Notes: generated by a model not told the origin, from the sequence alone. 64,000 nucleotides of DNA from Cotesia glomerata (GCF_020080835.1 NC_058159.1:9610001-9674000); one strand, 5' to 3'; shown: positions 46,299 through 59,484, counted from the stretch's first letter. Translations and numbers: made by a program.

Positions 46299-47880
46299 AA
46301 CAAAATGTATAGTATATTTGTTAATTTTTGATTCAGCAATCATGTAATGTTTCATAAAAAATTCCAAGCATTAATTTACCGAGTAACCTAGTCATTTAAA
46401 CTTGAATCATCTTATGAACATCCCTCTACATTCTGGACAGCAAAAAAGTAAACGATTGTAGAGTAACGGAGCATAGAAATTGCCACTTAGGAATATTACA
46501 ATAATGACTGAGGTTTACAGATCGTGTATAGATGAGAACAACCACTTGCGGGTTGGTGTGTTACCCTCAAGACAACTAAAATTAAGACTATAAAACACTT
46601 GTACAGCTGTTGTATTACACGAAAGTGTATACAAAGCGAAGTTTACCATATTTTGCTTATTTTATTTTATTTTTTTATTAATTCGACATCTTTCTGTTTA
46701 CTTCAGCATACTAAACTACTGTGCTCAAGCTACAAAGCTTCACAAGTTTCAAACAATTTATATTTGTTTAGTACTTACTTATTGGTGTTACAAAGAAAAT
46801 AATGCATTATGTTGTATTATATACCAACAGATGTATATACTTTTTATATAAATAGTTTGAGAGGTCAAAGAAATGTTTGGCTTAAAAAACTTTCGAAAAT
46901 TTAGTTCACTAAAATTAACTAAGTGGAATGAACTTTGATAATTAAGACTTAACTAATTCTAACATTGAGATTCTGAACTTTTTAGGGTTTAAACTTTTAT
47001 TGATTTTAGTCTTTAGAATTTGAACTTTTTAATTAAAAAATTTTGTTTGTTTAATGTACTTGAATAATTTATCGTCAATATGATTGTCATCATCGACTTT
47101 TTTTATTTTATATTAGTTTTTTGAAATATAAAATAGGCTATAATAATTTTTCTGTTGGTTTTTTAATTTACATGTTACAGTATAAGTATCATATATTACA
47201 ATATAAATTATACTTCAGTAAAAATTAAACCGTACTTTTAGTTTCCTAGAGAGCTTACTATAATTACGATCAATAATTGAATTTTCAAAGGCATATAGTA
47301 ATAATTTAATTTGTTTATTGAAATATGAGGCATCAACTTTGAAATTTCAAAATATTTTCAGTCAGTTTAAACATTTCAGCCTTAATATGATAACAAAAGA
47401 TTTTCCGAAATAACTTCAAGAAATAATTGAACTGCGATAAATTTTTTGAATTTATAAAAAAAATAATTAGTTTTGAATTGAGAAAAATTATTGGTAAAAT
47501 TTTTTAAAAAATAATTAAATAATTAAGTCTTAATATTCCGTAACAAATTACTCATATTATTTCTTTATCTTTTTTTTTTCATTGAAGAAACTTTTATCTC
47601 TCAAAACAATGTTGTTTTTATAAACAACAATTTGATAAAAATTTTAAATAATAATACTTATAGGGCGAAAAAATTTATAGATTGAAATCTCCCATTATAA
47701 TTAAATAAGCTCATGATAAAAACAGCGATATATTACGATATGAAAACAAGTACGAGACAGTATGTAGACATATAATGGAGACAAAAAGAGATAATAAGCA
47801 AAGGATCATTGGTAGAGAGTTGTTGTAATGAGGAAGAGGGCGCTTCGAGTTACATTGAGAGAAGAAGGAAGGGAGGTATT
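46299..47880. other. Intronic AT-rich sequence
   Basis: No exon or clear repeat found. Confidence 0.3.
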
Positions 47881-48519
47881 ATTCCGCTCAGTTTCAAAGT
47901 AACTGTGACTGCGAGCTGCGAGTGTAAACCAAACCAGTCAGTCAGTCAGTCAGGCACGGCAAGGCGATAGAGCGCCTTCGGCCTTTCGTCCGCATGTCGC
48001 GTTTCTTATATAGTTTCCAATGTTTTTAATTTATCATTGTTTTTTTCGTAACAATAAAAATAGTTCATTAGTTTTATACTTTTATACAAACAATTTTTGA
48101 TATTAATATTAATATTAATAATAATTGTAATGATAATAATAATTGTTTCTACTCCAAACTCAAATAAAACTAGTTTACTATTGAAGTTCGCGCGAAAATA
48201 AAGATTGCGCATGCGTAAAGAAAAAAGCCGTTTTAAAAAATAAATAAACCGGAAATAAAACAACACTGCCATATTCCACTGTTGTACTTTGCAAATTACA
48301 TTAAATTAAAAATTGTGCTATTAATAGTATTCAAATTTTGTAATATTTATAATAGTAATTTTGTCGATGTATGTATTGCATGTTAAAGAATAAATTAAGG
48401 AGTTAATAAAGCGTTACAATAGATCAACAGTGAATTTGTTTAGCGTGACGATAACGAAAGAAATAATAATTACTGTAAATTGAAGATCGAAAACGAAAAT
48501 AAAAAAAAAAAGATTAATA
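47881..48519 (+). promoter_or_regulatory. Putative promoter and 5' leader of the exon at 48520
   Basis: GC-richer island at about 47820-48000 with four tandem CAGT units (47935-47954). These repeat the arthropod initiator TCAGTC and could give several start positions. A GATAGAGCGCC segment follows. The leader would run about 560 nt to the ATG at 48520, possibly with a small intron. Confidence 0.4.
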
Positions 48520-48612
48520 ATGCCGAGTCAAACGACGACTATTTTACTCAAGTGTTCCATGGTGGATGTACCGGCTCTTAACCACGTGAAACTAAAGTCT
48601 CTTTACAATAAT
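48520..48612 (+). CDS. Candidate alternative first coding exon (31 codons)
   Basis: ATG at 48520 starts 31 codons (MPSQTTTILLKCSMVDVPAL...) that run to the strong donor AAT|GTGAGT at 48613, phase 0. Composition is less AT-rich than its surroundings, and a GC-rich promoter-like island lies upstream. No domain is recognisable. It is the candidate first exon nearest to the internal exon at 62212 with good signals, so it would encode a shorter-range isoform of the same gene. The frame would continue to 48705 if unspliced. Confidence 0.5.
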
Positions 48613-50050
48613 GTGAGTACAGTTATTAAACCATTTGATCAAATAATAACTATCTATACTATTCACATTTATTTATCGTTCCAGTTAATAATTAATAATC
48701 TATAATGTATGTCCAAATTACTTTATACTACATGATACTAAAATCAGCAGACACCTGCCTATTTTTTGAGTTATTTGATCAATTATTGTATACTAAAAAA
48801 ATTTTTTTACAATGCAATCATAATTTTTGTAAATTTCTGGATGTGAAAAAAATATTTATTTTTGTTAAATAAAATCCAAAAATAGCGGAGTGTCTGCTGA
48901 TTTCATTGTCATTTACTTGTATCAATTTTTTATTATTATCGATGTTTTATTACCGCGGGCGATATTGATAAGAGGGAATTAAAAAAAAAAAAATTATATT
49001 CTAATTTGATAATTTCTATGAACACAGATAAATATATGAAGAATAAAAATAGAGTGGAAATGAAAATATAAAATAAAAAGCTCTGTTGGAAAGTGGTCGG
49101 CTCTTAACTATCGGTCCATTGTTGTAATGGTAGTTGGTAAAATGAAATTGACGGACGAACAATGGATTCACTTGGACGTGTACTTAGACTCGTATAGCCT
49201 ACAAGTACTCATATAATACCCAGCTTCAGTGTCATATCAACTTTGGATGTAATGCTGGTATGCTGTTGATGCTGGTTGAAGCTACATCATTAAACTATTG
49301 CCTGAGCGAGATGAAAATATATTAATAAAATAAAATACATTATACACTGTGTATAAATTTAAAAGCAAAAGAGTAAGAGCTAGAGTCCTCTGATGCTGAG
49401 TCTGTAGTTTAACCTGACTCATTTTACTCTTTGGAGCAGAGTACTGAATACTGAGTATGTAGTACATAAGAGGCCGTTGAACGTGGGGTAGTTAGCGAGG
49501 ATAGAATAAAAATAATAATTGACAGTGACGGCTGTACGACGTCGACGTTAAATATTAACTTTGCTCCATTTAAAACTCTTGTACACAAACTTTATTTTAT
49601 AATCTTATAATTTAAGTCAAATTACTTCGACATCGTAATATTAATATTGACATGAATATAAATATTAATATTTGTAATTAAAATAGACAGGATGATGGAA
49701 AAGAGCCGTTCATTACATGGGAAAGTGTTTTCGTACAGTCAAGCGTTAAGTTATTAATTTACAACAGATGTTAGTAAGCGTGAATAATTTACAAACGTTT
49801 TTTATCCTTTCTCTCTATTGTTTTTTTTTTTGCTTCACGCTTTATCTGTTGAATAATACTAATAATACTATTGCATTAGTACATAGGTTAAAGAAAAAAA
49901 CAACAGTTAAAAAATATCTATTGAAGGACGAATGTGATAAAACTATTTTAACGTGAAAAGCGGATGTTTACAAATACATTTAGGAGCTATCTTTTCTGTT
50001 GTTTACTTAAACTTATTTTCTCTTTATCTTAAATCTTACTTACATTAGTA
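48613..50050 (+). other. Intronic sequence
   Basis: A GC-richer patch at 49080-49260 includes a 24-codon ORF from about 49145 without splice support. The remainder is AT-rich. Confidence 0.3.
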
Positions 50051-50744
50051 CACAGAAAGAATGGTTCACTTGAACCAAGAAAATATTTTTCTTGCTAATT
50101 ATTTTCTTGGGCGAAAAAAAAATTTTTTTTTGACAAGAAATTTCACTTATCCCAACAAAATTAATTCTCTTGCTTCAAGAAATACGTATCTTGATCCAAC
50201 TCAATTTATTCAAATCAAGAAAATTTTCTTGTTTTGAGAAAATTTTTCTCTTGCTCCAAAAAATTAAGTTCTTGACAGAAGTAAATTTTCTTGTCTGGAG
50301 AAAATTTTTCTCTTGCTCCAAAAAATTAAATGTCTTGATAATAAATTTTCATTAATATTTTTATTGACGAACATGTCAAATGAAAAGATCAAATAATATT
50401 GAACCATTTTCTTTCATTCAATATGTATAATTGCGTGCTAAAATAATCTAAAATGGGTATTAAATATTCAAGAGAAAAATTTTCTCAAGGTGAGAAAATT
50501 TTTTTCTCAGCTGAAGTAGGTGGCGCTGCTTCCCTAAAGTATCTAAAAATCTTGATCCAATATAAAATTTTATTGTATCAAGTATTTATGATAATTTGAA
50601 TTAAGAAAAATTACTTCCACCAAGAATAGAATTTCAAGAAAAATTTTTACTTCGGCCAAGACAACTTCGGTCTTCCTTTGGGCACCCTAAAATTTACTTG
50701 AGCCAAGAATTTTATTCTCCAGTCAAGAAATCTTTTTTTCTGTT
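50051..50744. mobile_element. TIR element rich in CAAGAA, 694 bp
   Basis: Begins CACAGAAAGAATGG and ends CTTTTTTTCTGTT (one terminal mismatch), with TA on both sides. The interior is dominated by CAAGAAAATTTTCTTG-type repeats on both strands. It gives the clearest ends for the CAAGAA block family. Confidence 0.6.
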
Positions 50745-51904
50745 TATGTATTAGCTCATTTCAACACATCCATATGCTTTTCTCTCAAAGTGAGAGATAA
50801 TTCATCTCATTGATATTGTGGTACGACATTCTTTGAATTTTTATCAACTCTGAAGGTTATTGAACTCTTAAAAATTGAACTTTTTGAGTATTTAATTTGT
50901 TGAAAAATTAAATTTTTGCTGAAAAAGAAAATAAATAACGGTACTGGTTTTATCCTTTGAAAAAGATCCTTTTTTCTTATTTTTCTCATATTATAAAAGT
51001 ATCGATACGACCTCTACTCTTATACCTGGGCCGAAGAGACCGGGTCGTCGAGGCCTGTGGCCGTGAAAGTTTCAGCTTGTGAATCTTTATTCTCAGGTCT
51101 CTTTTCTTCACATTACATGGTTCTTTTTTTTTTTTTTTTTTTTTTTTTATATCATATGCGAAGAGTAAAATTTACCACACGTTAGTGCATGTAAAGTAGT
51201 ATAGTGTAGTTCCGTGAATATCATCGTGTTTCAGAGTTCAGCCCATACCATCAAACCCGAGGCGTGCTACAGCTCTAATGACACTAATAGAAGTGTTCTG
51301 CCCATTTTATTTTCCTTAAAACGTTCCATTTCGTTGCATTATACGCCTTAGAGAAATAATTATTTTATTTACAAATAAGTAGTATTTTCTTTAATATTTC
51401 ACTTTGTTGCAAAATATTCAAAGCATAAAATTAAAAATTGAATCAATTAAAATAATAATTTTATTTAGAAAATTTTTCAAATATTTGCTACTTTATAATT
51501 CATCAAAAAAGTTTTAAATACATTTCAGAATTCTTTACAGTAAAAATTTCGTTTTCTTCAATGGAAATAAAATTTTTTTTGTTTGAGCTGATAAAATTTT
51601 GAATGAAGAAGCTACTACTTAAATCAAAAATTAAAAATCCTTAGAAGAAAACAAAATTATTTTTATATACAAAGATCTTAATTCAAGAATTTATAAGTTT
51701 TTTAACCTAATCGACAGATTCTTTTTAAAATAATTTTCTTGGCTCAAGATTATTTCTCTCGAATAAAATTAACCTTTTTATGAGCGCAAAACTACAATAA
51801 TTGTGGCTGTTAAAATAATAATAAATATAAACTTTTATTGCATGGTTTTATTTATAAAGGAATAGTTTTTTTGTTTTGCCCAAGAGTACCTTTAAGATTT
51901 AATG
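50745..51904. other. Intronic AT-rich sequence
   Basis: A GC-richer patch at 51030-51110 and a run of about 29 T near 51120. A CAAGAA block lies at about 51540-51780. No gene is seen. Confidence 0.3.
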
Positions 51905-52107
51905 TCAACCCGCACTCATCTTGATCCATGACGAGCCCATCGTCGCACCCTAACACCACTCAGGGGCCTCCCAAGGGTCGTCGTCATGATATTTTTCCTT
52001 TTCTTCATAGTCTCCTTGATACTTCTCTGTTGAGTGACTCGACCCTGTTGTCGAGTCAACCATAAAGATGTCCCTGACTCTGTAGAGTGTAGAACTACAC
52101 TATCCAT
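51905..52107. other. GC-richer island with coding-like composition on both strands
   Basis: A 45-codon + strand frame (ATG about 51929, MTSPSSHPNTTQGPPKGRRH...) and a 63-codon minus strand frame overlap here. I do not recognise either. It could be a gene fragment, untranslated exon or transposon piece. Confidence 0.25.
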
Positions 52108-53264
52108 CTACAGTCGCATAGATCTAGAGAATCCACTTAGATTGATCATTATAATTAATTATTATTATTACTATATCTAAATCTATAATTTTAACGTTTT
52201 TATTCGTTTATTATAAAGTTAAGATAATTTCAGTGTCTATAACTTAGAAGCGTTATGATTGAAAGTGAAAGGATTGAATAAAATAAAATGAAAATGAAAA
52301 TAAAATGTAGAATAGTAAAAAATAATAAGTGAAAATATAGACTGAGAAAAGATTTTGTTGTTAAACTCTTTTATGTACAGTACAATAGTTTCTGATGTAG
52401 AACACGTACACAGTATAATTTTTTATCGGTATTTGTATCTTCTTACTCGTAATTTTGCAGTTTGCAGTAGTACAAACTGAGAACAGATGAGAATACTGAA
52501 TGAATAGCATCGCATGGGTATGTTTTCACGAGCACCAATTAGACCGGTGTACATTGATCGGAGAAAACCGTTGGACGCATTAGCGCTGGACAGTTAAACT
52601 TGTGAACCATTTGTAAATTGTGAAATGTGCATACAATCTCATTGTTTATTTTTTGTATGTCGTGTTAAAGTGAATAATAATACTCACTCTAATTCATTGA
52701 AAATATTTAGACAAACAAGAGTGAAAAAAAAAACAAACAAATAAACAAAACTCTTTTATTTTTTGTTAATTTATTTTGTACGTAATTAAAAAAATATTTT
52801 TAATAAATTTTCGAATTGACTTTGAAACTATTAGATGAAGGTTGACGTTGTTTTGCTACGGTATGAATCAACCGCATACAATATTACAGTCATAATTCCT
52901 TCTTTGCTTTTTCCCACATCAGAAAACAATGGACCGACCAAATCAGTCATATCTCTATTTTCATGTCCTCAATATTGTTATTATTTTTTTTTTTTTTTTT
53001 ATATATAGGAGGTATACCGATACATGCCATTAGCATTAATATATAATTATTTATGGAGATATCAGATGAAAATTTTTTGTAACTATTTCACAACTTTTTA
53101 CATAAAACTGTATTCTGCCTTGTTATGAGAAAACGGGGTATTTCGGAAAAGATAGTTTTTTAGAAAGTAACGTTTTAAGTTTTTATAATACATTGAACGA
53201 CTAGAAAAAAAAATTATTGACTAGAATAAGTATCTTTAATTATGGGAAATATTCGTGCAGAAGA
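52108..53264. other. Intronic sequence, possible regulatory patch
   Basis: About 52480-52620 is less AT-rich and promoter-like. An ATG near 52836 is followed after a few codons by GTATGA, but the phase does not match the other exons. Confidence 0.25.
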
Positions 53265-53745
53265 TCTAAATTTTTTTTTTGAAAAAACTTAAAATTTTCT
53301 TGAAATTTGGATAAACAAATTCTCTTAAATCAACTGATTTTGTACATCAAGAATCAAATTTTTTATTTCAAAAAGTAATAATATTTTTGATCTGAGTGAC
53401 TTGGTTTCAATATTTTTTTTTTTAATTAATTTTTTGGAGAAGACAAATTTATCGAAGCAAAAAACTAAATTTTCTTGAGTAAAAGTTATTTACTCTTTAT
53501 TCTAAAAAAGGTATAAAACTATAATCCTCAAGGTATAAAAATATATTCCTCATTTCAAGTAAATTAATTAAATTTTAATAATTTCGTGTGATTAAATGAT
53601 ATCAGAAAAATATTATCAGGTTACACAGGAAAACAATTCTTCTTCGAAGAATCAATTTTCTCATCTCAAGAAAACGAAAGCTGTTTGAGTGTAAGTGAAA
53701 TTTTCTTGAATCAAGAAAATTCCTGCTCCAAAATAACTTAGGTTT
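53265..53745. repeat. CAAGAA/TTCTTG-rich block
   Basis: Repeated TTCTTGAA, CAAGAAAA and TTGATC motifs, related to the element at 50051. Confidence 0.4.
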
Positions 53746-55437
53746 TGTTGATCATTGTTTTGGTACAATGGAATCTTTTTTTATTTACAAAAAATAATTT
53801 ATATCCAAATACATTTTTTTTTTCATAATCAGGCAGCGATTTTGCAATTATTCAATAGTTTACTATTATTCTGTAGAAAGTCAAACAATAAAAATAACTA
53901 ATAAAATGAAAAAGTATAACGTTTGTTAGTTGATTTAAATTAAATACCTGCTCATTGTTTTTACACAAACTTTTTGTTTACTTTTATTTATTGCAACTGA
54001 AGTTATTTTATTTAAACTTATAATTTTCTCAACTTTGACCGAGTATGATGATAGTAATGTATATAATAACACATAAATATTATGTATTGTATTTTATTAT
54101 ATTATTTTCTTGAATATATTGTATAAATTTAACCATAACTTCTGTCAAGATTACTCAGAATCTGCAGCGATAAGGACATATGAACGTAATTGTGTCTGGA
54201 TGAGTTCCAAGAGCTCGAGACAATAAATATGAATACGAGATGAAAAAAAAAATAAAATAAAATAAAATAAAAGATAGAGTTAAGAAGTAATGAATATGAT
54301 AGGAAGAAAAATATATCATTTATCTGACACCCGACGTAATGCGTAAGACAATTAAATGGTGACCTATATAAAATATAATAAATATTCTTGCTTTCATTTT
54401 TCTTGAGCAAATTATTATGACTCTCGCTTATTGACCCAGGTGATCGTTAATTGGTATCACCAATATAATACGTATCCGGTGCAATCTTGAATTAGCTTTG
54501 ACCCAGTGTAACTCGGAATACAAATCGCGTGTTTATATTAATTGGCATTTGATAACCTCTTTTAAAATTAGTCGTATGTTTTATCTTTGATAATAGACCA
54601 GTTTGCTGAGTCGGACAGAATGCGACACGATAATAAAAAATGTTTCAATAAATCATACCACACATAGTGTACGATATGTGAAAAAAGTTATATTTATTCA
54701 GCAATATATCAGATAAGATTGACTGTTGAGGTCAGTTGGAGTGCCGAGATGCGTCCTCGTTTTAATAATTTACTTTTTTCTAATGCATATAAAAGTGCAA
54801 TAGAGAAATGTGAGAGGCTTCCGAGTATAATTACGAGGCCACTCCTCTCTTCGAGACGTATTATTTGTGATTGACGAAACAGATTTCGATATCTCATTTT
54901 TAAAATAGAAAAATTATTTCATTCAAAATATGCAGCTATTTTAATGCAAAAAATTAGTTCTTTAATTAATAAATTGTAAGTCAATAACGTGTATATTTTT
55001 TTTTAAGAATTTTTTTCTCTTGGGTAAAGATATAATAGGCGGTAACATTGGTTCAAGATAATATAGACTTGTTCAAAGTATGTCACTAAAATCAAACAAT
55101 TCCAGATCTCTGCTACACCCTGCATTGATAAAAAAAAAAAAATAAAAAAATAAAAAAAAAAAAAAAGTTCACTAAAGAAAAACAGAATCATTTTAGTTGA
55201 AAAGAATTTTTAACTTCCCACTATGAAAATCAATGATTTATGAAGCAAACTAATAGTTTTCTTCAAAACAGTTTTTTAAAATTAAGTCAATTTTTCTATT
55301 GAATTATAATAATAAATAATGCTTCTTGTAATATAAAAAAAAATTTAAAAAACATTATTCAAAATTACACAATCGCTAAACTGTAACAAACACTAACATA
55401 AATTGTGCGATCACAAAATTTATTATCTGCACTAGAA
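53746..55437. other. Intronic AT-rich sequence
   Basis: Includes an (AAAAT)n run near 54250. A block at 54995-55200 shares AATAGGCGGTAACATT with 16613. No gene is seen. Confidence 0.3.
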
Positions 55438-56127
55438 GAGAAATAGGAAAGTCGACTCTGACTTTAGTCAAAAATCGACTTTTATCTGAAAATAATCGAC
55501 TTTTCAGAATCGAGTTGAGCCTCTCTTGAATCAATTAGAATCGACTTTTACTCGATGATTTTTTTTCGACTTTTTTACAGACTTTTAAAAATTAACAACG
55601 AAAGTAAAATTAAGTGCAATCTATGTGATAGAGATTTTTCCTTATCTATGGAGTGTAGCTAAAAAGTACTTGCCAATAGTTGCAACTTCTGTACCCTGCG
55701 AACGGTTATTTTCACATGCAGGTCTAATTGCAAACCAGTTGAGAAGTCGGTTATGACCTCAGTATTTAAATGAGCTTATATTCTTACGATCGATCGATCA
55801 ATGAGGAAATGTGGTTTTCTTAATTATTTGATTTTATTTTTTTAGTTAAAAATGTAATTTTATTATTCAATGTCAAACTGTATGCAATTTGATCATAAAA
55901 TATTTTCTATAACATGTGAAAAACTCAAAAAGTATGTTTGTGCGATCATAATTTAATAAAATATAAATATATCTAACAATTTATGCAAGAATTACTAAAT
56001 TTCTAAAAATTCGACTCAAGTCACAAAAGTCGACTATCACAGATGATTAATCGACTTCAAGAATCGAAAAACTTGAAGTCGATTCCAAAGTCAAAAATCG
56101 ATTCTTCGCGCGCTTTTTCCATCCCTA
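55438..56127 (+). mobile_element. hAT transposon remnant, 690 bp
   Basis: Flanked by a perfect 8-bp duplication CACTAGAA (55430-55437, 56128-56135), the hallmark of hAT. The TIRs are imperfect (right end TAGGGATGGAAAAAG in reverse complement). Subterminal TCGACTTTT repeats occur on both strands. The interior holds the end of a transposase gene. Confidence 0.8.
55640..55804 (+). pseudogene. hAT transposase C-terminal (dimerisation) fragment
   Basis: In one frame the sequence encodes YLPIVATSVPCERLFSHAG and, shortly after, a QLRSRL segment. This closely fits the hAT family dimerisation domain (…ATSVPSERLFS…). A TGA at 55754-55756 interrupts it, but the frame then continues with the expected YLNELIFL. 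The rest of the transposase (BED finger and catalytic core) is missing, so the element is internally deleted and cannot mobilise itself. Confidence 0.85.
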
Positions 56128-56135
56128 CACTAGAA

Positions 56136-57285
56136 ATAAATTTCATAATAAAAATATCACCACAAAAAATTTTACAGCAGAAAAATAAAAATATTAGACT
56201 ACAGCTGGCTGATAACCGATTCGTGATTCTTTATGTTCGAGATTCTCTTCTACGTCAGGTTGGCAGGTGTCTTGTGCATCTGCCCGGTATTGTTTAAAAC
56301 AAAAAAAAAAACTAAATAAAGTAAAATTTTATTTGAGATTTATTCGATCGTGATTTTCTGACCAAGCCTCAGTCATCACCTGCGATACCAGGTGCCGAAT
56401 TGCCCTGCCGAGTAAATTCGTAAAAATAAAATGCTTGTGAAAAACATTATACATTATATAGGTGGAGTTGCATCGAATAATGTAAAATTCGAATTGTTAA
56501 TAATAGGTTTATAAAACTCGGTTGTTCATTTCAAATTTTTTTTTTTTTACACTTAACTCTCGTGTCTCAGTCTTAACAAGTCTAGAAGAGTTTTGATCTT
56601 GGCCTACAGCTGTCGCGAGATCTCAGGGCAAACAAGTTATTCTTTTTTCCTCTTCCTACTTATTCTCCTTTTTATCTCCTTCATTTAAAAACATTTTTTC
56701 ATTTTTTCTCTTACTGCCTCTCAAAGTGTCCAAATCAAAATCCAAACACCAGTTATAATAATTCTCTTTGTTATTATATTGTGTTTTGTTGAAAATAAAT
56801 TTTTTACTGCGGTTACGTAAACTAACAATATACATCATATAATCATATAGTATCAATGTAATATTTTAAATAATACTGTTCAGTTTGATTTACTGCCTTC
56901 ATCAATCAAAAATTTAGTTTATACTTTTAGTAAAAAAAAATATTAATAACCTGCTAACTTATTCCCTCTTATATATATTCTGAATTTATTATTACTTTTT
57001 TTCCGGCGATCTTTTCATTCTCCATTTAATCGATAGCTCCTCATTCTATTCTGGTGATCTAACTATTATTAAATAAACATCAAATCACAACTTCCTGGAT
57101 AGGACATAAAACACTTGAAAACAATTACGGGATGGACTTGAAGGATACAGACATCATCGGTCATGTCAGTATTGAGTTAACGAAAGGCAAAGAGCAAAAA
57201 TTTTACGGAAATATCATTTATTTACCATCATATCAAATATTAAATTGTAAGATAAATATCCAACGTATATATGGAGTATATATTA
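56136..57285. other. Intronic AT-rich sequence
   Basis: Nothing supportable apart from short incidental ORFs. Confidence 0.3.
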
Positions 57286-58854
57286 GGGTGTTTCAATTTT
57301 AGGCGACTTTTTTTTTTTCAACGAAAAAACAGGCTGAAAACTTGCATGAAGGTGAGAACAGAAGCCTGTTCAAAGCGGAGCTCTTAATATTAATATTTAG
57401 AGGTGTCTGTCCCTAATTTTTCATTTCCCATTTAAATAACATAGGAAAAAAAATTCTTTTTTTTGTTTATTTTTCTAGCTCGGCATACGCACCTCATATA
57501 AATACGTCCATAGCATATTCTTGTAAAAAAGTCTCTAACACTTTTATCATAAAGACAGCCGTTCTAAAGTTATTCAGACGTAAACTTCTAAATGTATAAA
57601 ATTTTGATTATTCAAGTATTAAACTGATACAAATTAATTTATTACTGTCTTAAAAATTACTTTTATATATAAAATTGGTTCTGATGCACTAACATTTTCA
57701 TAAAGCTAAAAAAAAAAATTACTCATGTATCAAATTTTTTTCTTCTTTATTTCATTTACTGTAAGAAAATCATGACCCGAGTTTAATGAATTAAATTTTT
57801 AAGAAGTTTCACAGAATTATCAATTTATTACTCTACACGGAGGGAAAGATAAGTTTGGAAAATCAGGAAAGTGCACGTTTTATAACGCTCATTTATCACA
57901 AAAAAATCTGGAAAACGGTTGACCCTAAAGGCCATCCCTGCAACTTCCGCTAATTCCATACATAAGCGCTTAAAATTGCACTTATGAGGTTTTTAAGATC
58001 TTCAAGTCAAAAGTCTGATAAAAGTTTCGATTATTCGTTAATTCATTCAAGAGTTATTGCACTTCGAAAGTTCAAAAAATAGTGTTCTTTGAAACTTTTA
58101 TCAGACTTTTGACTTGAAGAGCTCAAAAACCTCATAAGTGCAATTTTAAGCGCTTATGTATGGAATTAGCGGAAGTTGCAGGGATGGCCTTTAGGGTCAA
58201 CCGTTTTCCAGATTTTTTTGTGATGAATGAGCGTTATAAGACGTGCACTTTTCTGATTTTCCAAACTTATCTTTCCCTCCGTGTAGAGTAATAAATTGAT
58301 AATTCCGTGAAACTTCTTAAAAATTCAATTCATTAAACTCGGGTCATGATTTTCTTACAGTAAATGAAATAAAGAAGAAAAAAATTTGATACATGAGTAA
58401 TTTTTTTTTTAGCTTTATGAAAATGTTAGCGCATCAGAACCAATTTTATATATAAAAATAATTTTTAAGACAGTAATAAATTAATTTGTATCAGTTTAAT
58501 ACTTGAATAATCAAAATTTTATACATTTAGAAGTTTACGTCTGAATAACTTTAGAACGGCTGTCTTTATATGATAAAAGTGTAAGATACCTTTTTTGTAG
58601 AGCGTTGAATTCTCTACAAGAATATGCTACGGACTTATTTATATGAGGTGCGTATGCCGAGCTAGAAAAATAAACAAAAAAAAGAATTTATTTTTCCTAT
58701 GTTATTTAAATGGGAAATGAAAAATTAGGGACAGACACCTCTAAATATTAACATTAAGAGCTCCGCTTTGAACAGGCTTCTGTTCTCACCTTCATGCAAG
58801 TTTTCAGCCTGTTTTTTCGTTGAAAAAAAAAAGTCGCCTAAAATTGAAACACCC
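57286..58854. mobile_element. Palindromic element, 1.57 kb
   Basis: Ends are GGGTGTTTCAATTTTAGGCG and the inverse, flanked by TA (57284-57285, 58855-58856). The arms of about 550-570 bp are inverse and very similar. The centre is occupied by a second palindrome at 57836-58283. Confidence 0.85.
57836..58283. mobile_element. CACGG-type palindrome at the centre of the larger palindrome
   Basis: Starts CACGGAGGGAAAGATAAG, ends with the inverse, with TA on both sides. It contains two inverted pieces of the GAGCTC-hairpin family, each with GTTGACCCTAAAGGCC. It sits exactly at the dyad (CTCTAGAG) of the outer element. Confidence 0.8.
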
Positions 58855-58856
58855 TA

Positions 58857-59484
58857 GTATATATACTTAATTCTTTTGAGCGCTGTGTGCTCAAAGTATT
58901 TACCTATTGGGTCTAATCAATATCGCCAATGTCACTATAACTCTTATATTGGATGGAAAGTTTGATGGACTAACGGTTTCGTTCACTCGCATCCTCGACA
59001 CCTGTCAATTGACCCGAATGTCATGTCGGTGGTTATAAAAAGCATCGCCTTGTGAAACTTTTTAAAACTCATGTCAGCTATTTTTTTCTTTCATCTCAAT
59101 TAAGAATTCGTAAAGGAGAAACTGTTAAAAATTTCATGTTTGAAAAAGTTTTTTTCTGTACGATGATCGAATTTATGCGATTATAATATGTAATTATAAT
59201 TATTTTATTGAAAATGAAAAAGGAGTGGAAGCAAAAAAATCAGGCGATAAAGTTTTGATTTACTCGTCGCTCAGATTAGTCATATCAATTTGTTCCAGAA
59301 AATCAGTTTATAAGGAGAATTTATTTATAGCCGTATCACTGTCATATCAGGAGAAAACAATAATCAAATCATTTAGATAAATCTAATACACTAACGATAA
59401 AACATCAGTATCACTTTGTAATCCGTGTAAGAAGTTATATAGTTGGTTCTGATTTTGATTTTGTTTTAGTGACTGTGAGAAGAT
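58857..59484. other. Intronic sequence
   Basis: About 58880-59060 is less AT-rich. No exon with confident boundaries. Confidence 0.3.

Noticed and set aside
52836..52862. Possible first exon ending at GTATGA
   Set aside because: Only eight full codons and phase 2, which does not match the phase 0 entry of the known internal exon.
54129..54410. 93-codon minus-strand ORF
   Set aside because: Mostly Phe/Tyr/Ile from an (AAAAT)n run; no coding support.
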